The notes below the pieces were generated by a model. The model was given only the letters and a program-made list of their open reading frames with translations. It had not been told where the DNA came from and searched no databases. Source: Phanerodontia chrysosporium (Eukaryota > Basidiomycota > Agaricomycetes > Polyporales > Phanerochaetaceae). Taken from it: a DNA stretch of 64,000 nucleotides. Positions 10,601 through 20,912 of this stretch are shown here, one piece after another. Location: the NCBI GenBank assembly GCA_001910725.1, contig MJGA01000005.1, positions 558,001 to 622,000 of the forward strand. Reading direction: 5' to 3'. A program made the position numbers and the translations under genes. Position 1 is the stretch's first letter. Every line of letters starts with the position of its first letter.

Positions 10601-10805
10601 GTCTGTTTGGCTCGATTCGGGAGCAGATATAGGCTATTGGAGCGCATTCAATGAGCATTGGTTCCAAAAACGACTTCAAAGTATACGCAATGGTGGAGCT
10701 ACCCCGCACAGCTCGTCAAAATGGAGGGGAAAGTTGAAGTTCAATCGAGGTGAAACGTCGAAGTTCAGGGACAGCCTCGATAATTTGACGAGAGCTTGGT
10801 TGTAA
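7616..10805 (+). pseudogene. SR-repeat protein gene with an in-frame stop and a frameshift
   Basis: Start MDFDDDGMVFGD at 7616; introns about 7805-7854 and about 7936-7973 (or 7948-7973) keep frame. Then comes a globular region with many Trp residues (7974-8800), a run of decapeptide repeats of the type ERSRSPYHAR (9040-9440), and a C-terminal domain (9560-10516). A short intron (10517-10554) leads to a last exon containing DYSWWPKQSVWLDSG and ending at 10805. Two lesions: codon 9270-9272 is TGA where the matching repeat at 9150 has CGA, with the SR pattern resuming in the same frame; and the frame moves by one near the C7 run at 9535-9541. Adding one C there joins KPAHAPP to the ...PPEFQPDQF... 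frame. The Trp-rich tail resembles, from memory, a large uncharacterised agaricomycete family. A C-to-T change plus a missing base would explain both lesions; unusual introns are an alternative. Confidence 0.55.
9040..9440 (+). repeat. Coding minisatellite, 30-bp unit encoding E-R-S-R-S-P-Y-x-x-R
   Basis: Units of 30 bases begin about CGGGAACGAAG/CGTTCGCC. A higher-order period of 120 bases is visible: the segment from 9121 matches the segment from 9241 almost completely, and 9061 resembles 9181. The repeats degrade toward the 3' end (RSPRHDQERGR and similar). Arg-Ser repeats are typical of splicing-related or phase-separating proteins, but no RNA-binding domain was seen here. Confidence 0.8.
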
Positions 10806-12438
10806 ATCAAGGTTTCACACAATGCTATATACCCGCCGTTTGAATGCACAGTGCGCTCGTGGAATATGTTCGTCATTGTAGATTGATTGGTTGTTTTTTT
10901 TTGTGGGCTAAGACCTGCCGGACTATATGCGTACCTTGGACTGACATCTTAGGAGGGCGGTAGCATCACGACCCCGTCAATGGGCTGAGATTCCCGAAGG
11001 GGCCGAAATCCCGATAAAGTCAAAGACGCCGGCTGTCCCGCCAGTCCAGTCCCGTAGGAACCCATACATAAGAAATACTTCCTGTCAGTCGCGAGGGTTT
11101 CGGAAACGTGCCTGCGCTGCGGGGTGATGTGCTCCCCGTACCGCCTCCGTTGCGTACTCCGCCAGCCTTGTCAATACGCCCGCGGCCGTCGATGCACGCG
11201 TGACGCGGCTGCGCAGCGCCGCCGCCAGGCGTGCTGAGCGGGGCGAAGGAAAGCCCCTGCAGTGCCCGCTGCACGACAGGCTCGCGCTTGCGCAGGCGTA
11301 GTGGCTGCTCGAGGTCGTGTCGCTGCACCGGCGCGTAGCCTATCCGACGTCGGCACGCCACAAGGGCACCGGCTCGGAGGGGACGCGTGCGAAGAAGCGC
11401 CCAGCATAGCCTTGGGCTGAAATGCCGAAGGGGCTGAAATCCAAAACGGGATGAGAGGGCGGCGGGCGGCGGGCGGCGGGCATGGGCTGACATCGGCAAC
11501 GCCCGGCGAGCGCGGCACGATAATGCCGGCGGGGAGCGGACTCGCCGGCCTGTAGCTGCGGGTCCACAGTCACCGGCCGGCGGGCCATGTGTCCTTTGTG
11601 GCCGAAAAATAGGTGACCTCGCCACGGGGTAAATAGGTTTGTAAGGAGGTTAGCCCTCTCACAAGCAAAAGGCTTTGAGATAAGTAACACTATAACAATA
11701 GAGATAAGCTTGCTTTGTATTGTGGTAACAAGCTTGCGAAAGGAGCGAGCTGTTTCCATCAGAAAAAGGTGGGCTAATCAAAGGGGGCACGGGCTAGCGA
11801 AGAATGTAGCTTTTTTCGTCGAAAATAGCTAGATCGGGCTGTTTCACGTGTGATAAGATGGTCTCAATTTTCGGCCGTTATGGCCGAGAATAGGCAGCAT
11901 ATGTTATCATATCTTAGGATCGGAAATCGCCGGCCTCTTTCCATCCTCAAAAGCCAACTTTTCCCCAATTCTCGTCCCATTCCTCTTTTCTACACTTTTT
12001 TCGCTAAGAAAAGTGTCAAATTATTGTCGTGTCGGCATGTTTGATCAATGGCGAAAAGGAATGCGGACTCGATGATCCGAGTGCCTGGGTCCACGCTGAG
12101 CGTGATCAGCATGGCTTTCCGATTACGACGCGACCCTCTTGAGGTGCTCTCAGAGATGAGATGTTTCTTTGCATGAATCATGCCGAGGCTGCAGAAATGT
12201 AACACGGATTACTCCGCGTTACTCTCAAGCGTTGGATTAAAAAGCAGAGAGGGGCTGACGCCACATCGGAAGCGCCACATGAGACGAGCAATAAGCGCTG
12301 AGACTGGGAAAGTTACCTGTGATAGCGAAGCTACCGCCCTCTTGTTCTTGCGGGTTTACTACACTTCCGACCATTGTGACGCAGAAGAATATCCGCATAT
12401 ATGTGGCACCGCACAAGCCGACGCGGGTAAGTAGACTA
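10806..12438. other. Gene-free region with GC-rich low-complexity blocks
   Basis: The minus strand is open from 11625 to 11020, but the predicted protein is Arg/Ala/Pro-rich low complexity with no recognisable domain, so I do not call it. The stretch has a GGCGGGCGGCGGGCGGCGGG tract near 11460, several GGGCTGA(A/G/C)AT motifs (10934, 10982, 11413, 11431, 11484), and an inverted repeat CGGCCGTTATGGCCG at about 11873. From 11640 it turns AT-rich. It looks like decayed repeat DNA. Confidence 0.5.
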
Positions 12439-14985
12439 CTACCGATGGTTTACCAACTTCTCCAAGTAATCTCCGCCTGCAAGCTGGAACTCGCCGGTTC
12501 CGCTGCTGACCATCTTTCCGCCCTTCTTTGTGAGACGTCCCTGCGCACGCACGACCTGCTCCATGCGCTTCTCCGCGTCGCCCACGTCGAAGTCTTCAGC
12601 GTCATCGGCACCCCGGGCACCCTTCGGCTTGCGCGCGTTCTTCGCCGCCTTTGCTTTCGCGCTCTTCTTCGCCTTAGCATTCGCGCCGGTGACGGCAGAC
12701 GGAGCCTCGCGGAGAGCGAATGCCTTCGCCAAGTGGCCGAGATGCAGGTGTTTGACGTGGAAGATGTGCTTCTCGTCCGAAGGATGTGTGGCATAGGCAC
12801 GTATGTGAGAGACGAACGCCTTGCGTGCAGACTCGGCATTCTGTGCACGCTTTTATTAGTAAGAGGTTTTCCTTGACCAACGGACGCACGCACCTCTTTG
12901 CTCCTAAGCACCCAACGCTCGAAGGACAATTGGACCTCGGTTGCTCTCTCTTCAAACTCGCGGCCTTGTCCACCAAACCCGTTACGCAAAACGTCGTCTA
13001 CGGGGACAGGTTGCAGCGCAATAGTACTCTTCTTGTCCTCAACCGGCTGGTCTCCTTGCATCTTCGCCTCGACCCACTTTACCCACTCCTGCTCGCTCGG
13101 CGCCACGAAACTCCAAGCCTCACCGCCTTTACCGACACGAGCGGTACGTCCGACTCGGTGGACATACTCGGTAGCACCGCCCTCTGTGGGGAGGTCGTAC
13201 TGTATGACGGCACGAACGAGTGGAAGATCGAGACCTCGAGATGCGACAGATGTACATAGAAGGATGGACGATGTCGAACCGTTGTCGGTCTTGGACCCGT
13301 TCGTCTTGGGCACCGCAGCGAAGCCCTTCAAAGACGCGAGACGCGTTTGCAAGGGAAGAGAACCGTGCAACCGATATATGGATGCACCTGGCAGAAGGGG
13401 AGACTTGGTCTCGATGCCATTGTTCGCTTTCTTGTCCTTTTTAGCGCCGTCTTCCTCGTCCTCGGAACCCTCCTCAGAATTCGAGTCCGAGTCCGAGCCA
13501 GACTCATCTTCCCCACCCATAGTTGTGCCTCCCAGCAAGTTCCAGTGGTAGTCGACAGAGTCTGTACAGCTCAGAAAGACGATGATCTTGGAGGTCCGCT
13601 TGCCATGTGTCTGGGCAAGCAAGTTGCGCAGAAGCGCAATGAGGGCAACGAGGCGGAGCTTCAGCGGGACGATCATGTACTTCTGCGAGAGCTGCGATGG
13701 AGGCGTGAACTTGTTGCCGCTAGCATCCTCAACGGCTTTTGACGGGTCAAGGGCTTTCAGCGGTTCGTCCGCTTGCGAAGCTTTGATGACGATAGGGTTG
13801 AGGAGGGTTGTTCCTGCCAGTTTCTGCACGTCTTCGCGAATGGTTGCTGAACAAAGAATGGTTCGTCTCCGCCGTTCCCAATCCCAACCACCAACCTCCA
13901 TGCTCTTCCCTTCCTCCACGGCCTGCTTCGCAAGTTTTCGACGTCCATCCAAGCCTTTGACTATACCCGTGATGGTCTCCTCAAAGCCGAGTTCCATGAG
14001 ACGATCCGCCTCATCGAGAACGAGCCAGCGACACTTGCCGACATTGAAGGAAGCGGTATTCTGGAGGTGGTCGAGAAGGCGGCCGGGTGTAGAAACAAGT
14101 ATAGGGATCCCTTCCTTAGCCGGGCCTTTTCATGTTGCCTAGTGGAACCACCTGTGAGCAGACCGGAGACCAGCCAACGAGTAAGACGCGGACCAGAGGA
14201 TGGATCGTCCGGTGATTCATCTGGAGGGCGCAGACGCATCTGCAACAGGGCTTCAAGTACGTCCGAGATTTGCTTTGCCAGTTCACGAGTCGGAGCAATG
14301 ATAATAGCGAGAGTGCCGATCGAACGGTCGATGTACGAGAGGGAACTGAGAGGAAGAAGGTCTTGGATGATGGGGAGAAGGAACGAGAGTGTCTTTCCTG
14401 AACCTGTCTGTGACTGGATAAAGACATCTCGTGCAGATGTATCTTCTTCCGTACTCGAGAGCAAGGCGGGGAGAGCAGCACGTTGAATGGATGTCGGCTT
14501 CTCGATATGCATCTTTGTTTGCAGGTGGTTGATGATGAGAGGGTCCAGACCGAGACCTGCAAATGTGGAAGTATCCAGAGGAGCATTGCTAGGGCGGAGG
14601 GCGGGCTTGGGAGCAGAAGCAGTAATGGGTTGCTCGATTTTCGGGTTGGAGGTGAACAGGGAAGAGATCACTTGCGTCGGCTTCGCAGGTGCTGGTGCAC
14701 GTTCAGCGGGGCATCAGGTGCGTGTGGAGTTGGTGCCTCCTTTCTTGGCTTCTTTGCAGGTCGAGCCCCCTCGGCTGGCGTACGGCTCGGAGGAGTGTCT
14801 TGTGGCCTCTCCTTACGCTTCGCCACCCGCTTCGCCTTCACGCTTTAAGTATGTGAATACGGCCGCAAGAATAAGGTTGAAACGCAATGCGTACCGGTCA
14901 GTCCACCGTCCACCCTTCTTTGCACCGGCTGCCTTCGATGCGGGCCTGCATCGAGCTCAAGGTTGAGGACAAGGTCGTCATCCAT
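12439..14985 (-). CDS. DBP7: DEAD-box RNA helicase of the DBP7/DDX31 type
   Basis: ATP-dependent RNA helicase of the nucleolus needed in the family for 60S ribosomal subunit assembly. Visible motifs in order: ISSLFTSNP (typical of Dbp7), Q motif region, motif I QTGSGKT, Ia APTRELA, GG, Ib TPGRL, II DEAD in [21 protein letters not shown] region with an acidic insert ([15 protein letters not shown]), V region [15 protein letters not shown], and a Lys/Ala-rich tail. Start [14 protein letters not shown] at 14985; introns at 14843-14894 and about 12825-12876; the last exon reads [20 protein letters not shown] to VNHR. Three joins need one extra base: near 14942 (exon 1), at GGGG 14708-14711, and at CCC 14109-14111 before [11 protein letters not shown]. 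All domains are otherwise intact, so the losses look like consensus errors rather than decay. Confidence 0.9.
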
Positions 14986-15390
14986 ATTCAAGTGAGCCCA
15001 AGAGCGAAATGATTTTCGGGCAGTCAGTATCGCTGAAAAGGGAAACTCCGAGATAAGATTACCCAGGGCCCATCCCCGGAGAAACTGATAAGACGCCGAA
15101 GCTGCTTCTCCACTGTTGCGAGCATGATCATCATGTCCCTCATTCGCCTGCTTTCTTCGCGTTTCACGCTACCTACGCTCGTCGCTCGCTGCCGTTCGCA
15201 ACGCTGGGACAGTTTGATGGGAGAAGATGGACACGGGAATGTCGCATGATGAACGGGAACCGAGTGTGTGGGCTCCCACGTATAACGAAATTGACGTACT
15301 GACCGCCTAGGGCCCAGTAGATCCAACGGCTGTTTCTGAGCAGTCGACGCAGGTGCGTACCCATTCATTCTACTCGGTGGTGCTTTAATC
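14986..15390. promoter_or_regulatory. Divergent intergenic region between DBP7 and the MFS transporter
   Basis: About 400 bases separate the two divergent starts (DBP7 on minus, MFS on plus). No ORF there is credible and no clear TATA box was seen. It presumably holds both promoters. Confidence 0.4.
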
Positions 15391-17449
15391 ATGCAGCAGA
15401 GTAGACAGCAACCGAGCTCGCTGAATTAGAGCATCCCACGACACAGGCCGCTAGGAAACATGAAGAAACCCAGGACCCATACGAGGTTGTCTTAGAACCG
15501 CATGACGATCCGAAAAACATGTCGGCATTCAGGAAGTGGACAATCGTCCTCGTTATATGCAGTGGTGCTCTGTGCGCCACCTGCGCCTCGTCCATGGTGT
15601 GTACGGGTCGTCACCACATGGATCGTTAATACACAAACTCACAATGCTAGGCGTCGTTCACGGAAACTGGCATCAGTCAAGACTTTCACGTCGGCCATGA
15701 GGTCGCTATCCTGGGAATCAGTCTATATGTCCTTGGTTTAGGTATCGGCCCGTTACTCATAGGACCTCTCTCGGAGGTGCACGGTCGTAATCCTATCTAC
15801 AGGATATCTTATTTGATCTTCTTTGCGTTATCCTGGGCTGTGGCGTTCCCGCCAGACATAGGTGCGTCTATACTGTCAATATAGACACGCGTAATCTGAG
15901 TATCTGCCAGCGGTGTACATGATCTTTCGCTTCCTTACGGGCTTTAGTAGCTCTGCGTTCCTTAGTGTCGCCGGCGGAAGCGTCAGCGATTTGTTCACTA
16001 ACGATAAAGTTGCAACGTGAGGTTTCTCGGTATGCTGGCGTCCTCGACTATCTACTAATCTAACCTACGATAGGCCTATGGCCGTGTACACCGTTTCGCC
16101 CTTCATTGGACCAGCAGCGGGTCCACTTATCAGCGGGTAAGCGTAACTGCTATCTCCTATGAGCTTTGCTAAGCCCCTCGGCCAAGGTTTATTAACCAGG
16201 TCAGTCGTTCCTGAAACCAGCACTCATACAGCGTTGACACTGGAAACAGAATACGAATTGGAGATGGACGTACCGGGTACTTGTCATTTGGATCTTCGCT
16301 GAGCTGGTTTTCATCGTGTTGGTACGACCTTTTTGCATAATGTTCTCGTAACATCGTTGACGGCGTCCCTGTTCCTAGCTCGTGCCAGAAACGTATGTAC
16401 CGGCGATACTGAAACGAAAGGCACGGAAGTGAGCATTCGTCGGCCTTGATTATGTCTTACTCGCCACTAAGACATCCTCGTCCTGCAGGTTACGCAAATC
16501 AACTGGCGATAGTCGCTATTGGGCTCCACTAGAACGGCGTAGAGGAAGTATGCTTCACTCGATCCTCATGAGTTGCTACGTGCCTTTCAGTCAGTCCATG
16601 TCTTCACCGCCTTCAGACCGAGACGCTGATTGCCAGTAGAGTTAATGGCTCTGGAGTCTATGGCGCTGCTACTAAACTTATGGTAGTCCCTCTAACCTAC
16701 CTGCATCCTGTGAGAATTGCTAATAAAGAATGACGCAGGGCTGCTTTGATTCTGGGCATCCAATACCTAACCTTCCAGGCTTTTCCGATAATATTCGAGA
16801 ACGGCCATCATTTCAATGTACAATCTACGGGTCTGTCGTTCCTTGGGATGGGTATCGGTCTTTTCATAGGCCTTGCTTGCCAACCTCTTATTAACATGTA
16901 CGTTTAACCATCGTCATCATATTTTGACACTCATGTATTTGTTCCGCAGATATCTACGCAAACAAAAAGTCAGATACAATGGCAACCCACCTCCAGAGAT
17001 CCGCCTTGTTATTGGCATGTGGGGGGCGGTGCTTATCCCTATTAGCCTATTCTGGCTCGCATTTACGACATACCCACACGTTCACTGGATTGTCCCCATC
17101 ATCGCCTCAGTCCCTTTCGGCGTGGGGATCCTCTTCTGCTTCACTTCCATCTTCACGTACCTTGTCACCGCATACAGACCGATTGCCGCATCTGCGATGT
17201 CATCGAACACCTTCGTTCGCACGTCCTCTGCTGCTGCATTCCCGCTATTCGCTGGTCAGATGTACGATCGTCTGTGGACGGTTGGCGCGACTGCATTGCT
17301 GGCTGGGTTGACGACACTGGCAGCACCTATCCCGTGGGTCTCATACTTTGGCATACTCATGGTTCATACTCACGTAGTAATGCCCTAGCTTCGTGTTCTA
17401 CAGGATCGGAGCCCGACTTCGTGCTCGGTCTCGATTTACAGAAAGCTAG
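15391..17449 (+). CDS. Major facilitator superfamily drug:H+ antiporter (DHA1 type)
   Basis: Membrane exporter of the DHA1 family (FLR1/polyamine-type relatives). The cytosolic N-terminus has the family pattern DPYEVVLEPHDDP before TM1 (KWTIVLVICSGALCA). Loop 2-3 has GPLSEVHGRNPIY, the TM4 region YMIFRFLTGF, TM5 PFIGPAAGPLISGFINQ, and the central loop KSTGDSRYWAPLERRRGS leads into the C-terminal half (HWIVPIIASVPFGVGI, AYRPIAASAMSSN). About ten short introns join in frame. Two weak points: the ATG at 15391 (MQQSRQQ) joins the rest only if one A is restored at 15409-15411, giving ...TELAELEHPTT; and the expected C-terminal tail (GARLRARSRF, 17407-17436, TAG 17447-17449) does not join TM12 in frame by a normal GT-AG intron. 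Substrate unknown; it is divergent from DBP7. Confidence 0.85.
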
Positions 17450-17672
17450 ATTTAAGTTACATATCGGATATTATACGAGTATTACCGCAGTTTGACCCGT
17501 GGCATACGGAAATCGGACGGACCATTTTATGATTGCTTCGCATTCTTTTTATGTGGAAACGGAGATGGCTACAGTGTTTGACGTCAAACGCCTCGGTACT
17601 AATACATACACGTTATGATAGGTATCCAAGGGTCATGCTTGTCATAGCGAGGTGACGCATCGCCTTCTATGA

Positions 17673-19023
17673 TCACTCGTATACGCGTACAGCAGCGATG
17701 TCCCAGTAAGCGTTCTTGAACGCGCTAGGGTTGTTGTTGACGTAGTCTAGTCAATTGTCAGTATTGTACAGTAACACTGGTTGTTTAAAGGGTACACACC
17801 GACACAGGTGCTAGGGCACCCGGAGTTACCATAGACTGCGCCCGCCCAATCACCGCCTGCCAATGCCTTGTAAGCAACATGTCGGAAGAGAGCGAGCAAG
17901 GCACCTACAGAAGGTCAAGTTGATGATGATGTTGTTTTGGTCGAAGTGTGATCCAATGTCACAATTGGTGTTCGGGAAGAGCGCGGTGGGTGTGCCCTGC
18001 GATAAATATTTAGTTCCACGTCCCAAGCACGATGCAGACATCTACTTGCCCAATTGTCGGTGTTGATGCTGCTTGCACCATTCTTGAGGTCGGACGGCGT
18101 GTTCCCGTTGCGCGGGAAGAACCAGACTTTGATGAAGTTGTTCGTGCGCTCCATGGCATACCAGCCACCGCCGATGGCATTCAGCGCGGGGCCATAGCTG
18201 TTCGCGGTGGGGGCCTGCACCCCACATCCGGTGTTGCCGTCGGTGTTCACGTCACAGTTCAGGCCAGTTGGCGTGCCGGTCTCCGCGCGGCTGGCGGGCA
18301 TGTTGCAGTTTGCTCCCGTGTGTAGCGTCATCGCGTTCGGAGACTGGTCGTTAACACCCTCAATCCTTTGAAACGATCAGAGGCCGAAGGAAGTGCGGAG
18401 TCCCAGGACTTACTGAATCGTACGAAGACGGGGACGTAAAGAAAGCACCAGCGTGGATGAGTATATCCGTGAGAATTACGACAGATGGCAAGCACAGGAT
18501 ATCTTACGATGTCGACCTCGCCCCGTTTGGCCAGTCACTGCCGTCGTCTCCCAGAACGCGGGCCATGTCCCGCAGCCCTGAGGCATGTGGCGGACATCAA
18601 TGCTGACACGCGCGTCAGACGTATACATTGTAAAATGAATGACTGTTGAGCTCACATGGCGACGTGTGTGGTGTAAGCCTTGACGCTGCGGATCCGGACA
18701 CTGTTGCGACCTGGACCACTGGGGCTGAGAACAGTGGTGTCATCGGCCCTCAAGATAAGAGTGTTGCCCGATGCGAATGTAAGGTTTTTAGCGACGGCAG
18801 TGGCTGGTTGACATAATTACTGCGAAATCAATTCAGCACGATATTCCAGAAGACAGTTTTAGCATACTTACACCCTGCCGTGAGTAGGGTCGGCGATGGC
18901 CTCGTGTACGAATGCTGAGAGGAAGGTAGAGCCGACATAATTATCAATAAGAGTGTAGCTGCCCGCAAGGGCTCCAGAGAGGCAGTACGCGAGGGCAACG
19001 AAGCTAGTCAATGTCGGGCGCAT
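17673..19023 (-). CDS. Secreted GH16 endo-1,3(4)-beta-glucanase (laminarinase-like), frame-damaged
   Basis: Family 16 glycoside hydrolase cleaving beta-1,3/1,3-1,4-glucan in cell walls. A signal peptide (MRPTLTSFVALAYCLSGALA) precedes mature YTLIDNYVGSTFL and DPTHGRVNYV. The catalytic region reads HMPQGCGTWPAFWE..GGEVDI and then EGVNDQSPN, matching E-x-D-x-x-E. Next come NSYGPALNAIGGGWYAMERT, IKVWFFPRNG, NNIIINLTFC, and the end YWDIAAVRVYE (TGA 17673-17675). Keeping this frame needs one base added near 18803, near 18546 and in CCCC at 18521-18524; the introns ending near 18380 and 17865 also do not join cleanly. One intron (starting at about 18048 on the minus strand) begins GC-AAGT, a GC-AG intron, after NTDNW. 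Either the assembly has lost bases or the gene is a young pseudogene; substitutions look conserved, favouring the former. Confidence 0.8.
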
Positions 19024-19102
19024 GGCTGCGGGACTCTGGATGGTACAGGAGCAACGGGAACGAGTGCTGCTTGCCGTCTATCTATCGGGAAAGAGCCCCA
19101 TA

Positions 19103-19108
19103 CTTATA
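19103..19108 (-). promoter_or_regulatory. TATA box of the GH16 gene
   Basis: The minus strand reads GGGTATAAGTATGG here, 80 bases upstream of the GH16 start codon at 19023, a usual distance for a highly expressed secreted fungal enzyme. Confidence 0.55.
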
Positions 19109-20912
19109 CCCTGGAGGAACCGAAGAACGGACGTACAGCTCGCTAGTCATGAGACTGCACCGATAGACTCCAGAAAAACATTAGCCAACCAGCCCGCAAG
19201 CAGTACGATCCGGGTAGCATTCGTGTGCCGTTCCATGTGAAGTCGGGTATCGGACCCCAAACCCGCGCAGACGATGGGCGTATGCGCGAATTGGCCTTGG
19301 TGCAAGAGCATGCCGCCACGTCGCTTCCTGTTGCGAAAATTTCGGTAAGGGTAAGTGGTGACACATGACGACGTCCGCCGCATGACAGAGGTGACGGACG
19401 CGTGTCAGAATTCGGTTGAAATCTCGTTGGAAGATCAACGGATACCACGCCGGATGGCCAAGAGCGAAAGAAGTAGGAGGGGTCCTCTTTAAGATGCTGC
19501 TGTGGTTAGGCCAAGGCCCGTGTCAACCCGGGGGTGAAGATCTGAGTGTCGTGTCCGGGGACGTTGTCGAGTAGCTCTAGTACGAATGAAGAGGCGTATG
19601 TCAGAGAGACTCTTCGCTGAGATGGTGCAAAACGTTACGATTTCGACTTCAGCTAGACGGATAAGGACATGTGGGATCGTCTTCTCTCGCTGATAGGCAT
19701 GGAGTATCACAAGTGACCTTCGGGCGTCCGAGCACGAAGTAACTTGCTGAAAAGTGAGATGTACGCCGTTAGCTAGCAGCGGCAATGCACCCGACATGGG
19801 TGCGTCAGACGACCGCGGCGCGCACAATGAACTGGACCTGCGTGATCCGTCAAGAAGCCTCGGTGAACCGGTTCGAAGGCCCCCCTTCAGCGCTTCATTC
19901 CCACATAACATGATGGACGGAAAAAGTCTCCCTTCAGAGTGTGTCAGGTGGGTTGCGGAAGTTTTGTTCAGAATAGACATACCGGGTGTTAGCGGGTGTA
20001 CGAAGGTGTCATTGCGAGGATGAAGCGGGGCCAATCACAAGTGCCATCGTCCACACGGGTGCGGGTTCCTTGTTTTCGAAGAGTGGAGTTAACCTGCGCT
20101 GTGAGGGGGCTATTTTCCATAGGGCCAAGGTATCTGAAGTGTGCTCTTACGGCGTTGATACTGTGTCCCACATGGATAAAACTGCTTCCAGACGGCCTCA
20201 GAGAACTTCGATGTTATTGCCTTGGATAGAGCCCAGCCTAAGCATCGGTTATCAGTACATGTGTTTCTGGAGAAGGTGCCATAAAGATGCACGCTGGACC
20301 AAAGCATATGCTTCAATTTAGACTTGAACCGTCACATCCGCCGAACATATGGACGTACATTTCGGGGGTATCGTCGAGCAAGCACTTCGACGTGGGTTAC
20401 CACAAGAGTCTCAGGGTTCGTCCGTGTCGACTCACGTTTAGCGCACGCTAAGACCTCCAACCCAACGTGACGGACCAGATGCTCAAGAGCTCTCCATGGG
20501 CCGACCCGTCCACTTGCGATAGCGAGCAACGAGGCGATGACTCCAGCCGCGCATGGCGCTGTTCAATGGAGAGAGAGTGACACACGTGGAAATCGATCTG
20601 CGCGGTGAGTGTCTCACAGGTCCATATGCACGGCTTCTTACTGCGTTGCATCCTCGCGCTTTCGATTGTCAGCATCGTCGAGATGAGATTCTGAGTCGAG
20701 GGTCTGAGTTGGTGCAGAGCGCCTCAACATCAAATCTCCGACTGTATCGTACCGCTCGGAGTTGGCGGAGACTTTCACGTGACAAAAGGCTCAATACTCC
20801 GCGACCTCGCTGCCGGAGGCTGTTCTCAGTTTAGAATGGCATTGCGGTTGTGGTTGTCCTCGTCCGTCTATCTCCAGTTGTCCGCCGCTAGTGGTTCTTC
20901 TGCCAAGTAGAG
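19109..20912. other. Long intergenic region without a supported gene
   Basis: Several open frames of 60-180 codons exist on both strands (for example minus 19489-20034), but none has a domain, a plausible exon chain or biased composition. I see no repeat or RNA gene here. It separates GH16 from the F-box gene. Confidence 0.45.

Noticed and set aside
11020..11625. 201-codon minus-strand ORF in GC-rich DNA
   Set aside because: Arg/Ala/Pro-rich with no domain, and such open frames are expected in GC-rich DNA lacking A/T stops.
14100..14140. Programmed frameshift in the DBP7 helicase
   Set aside because: No slippery heptamer or stimulatory structure seen; two further one-base losses in the same gene make consensus error the simpler reading.
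19489..20034. 181-codon minus ORF
   Set aside because: No recognisable domain, no exon partners, several overlapping ORFs of similar size in other frames, composition like intergenic DNA.
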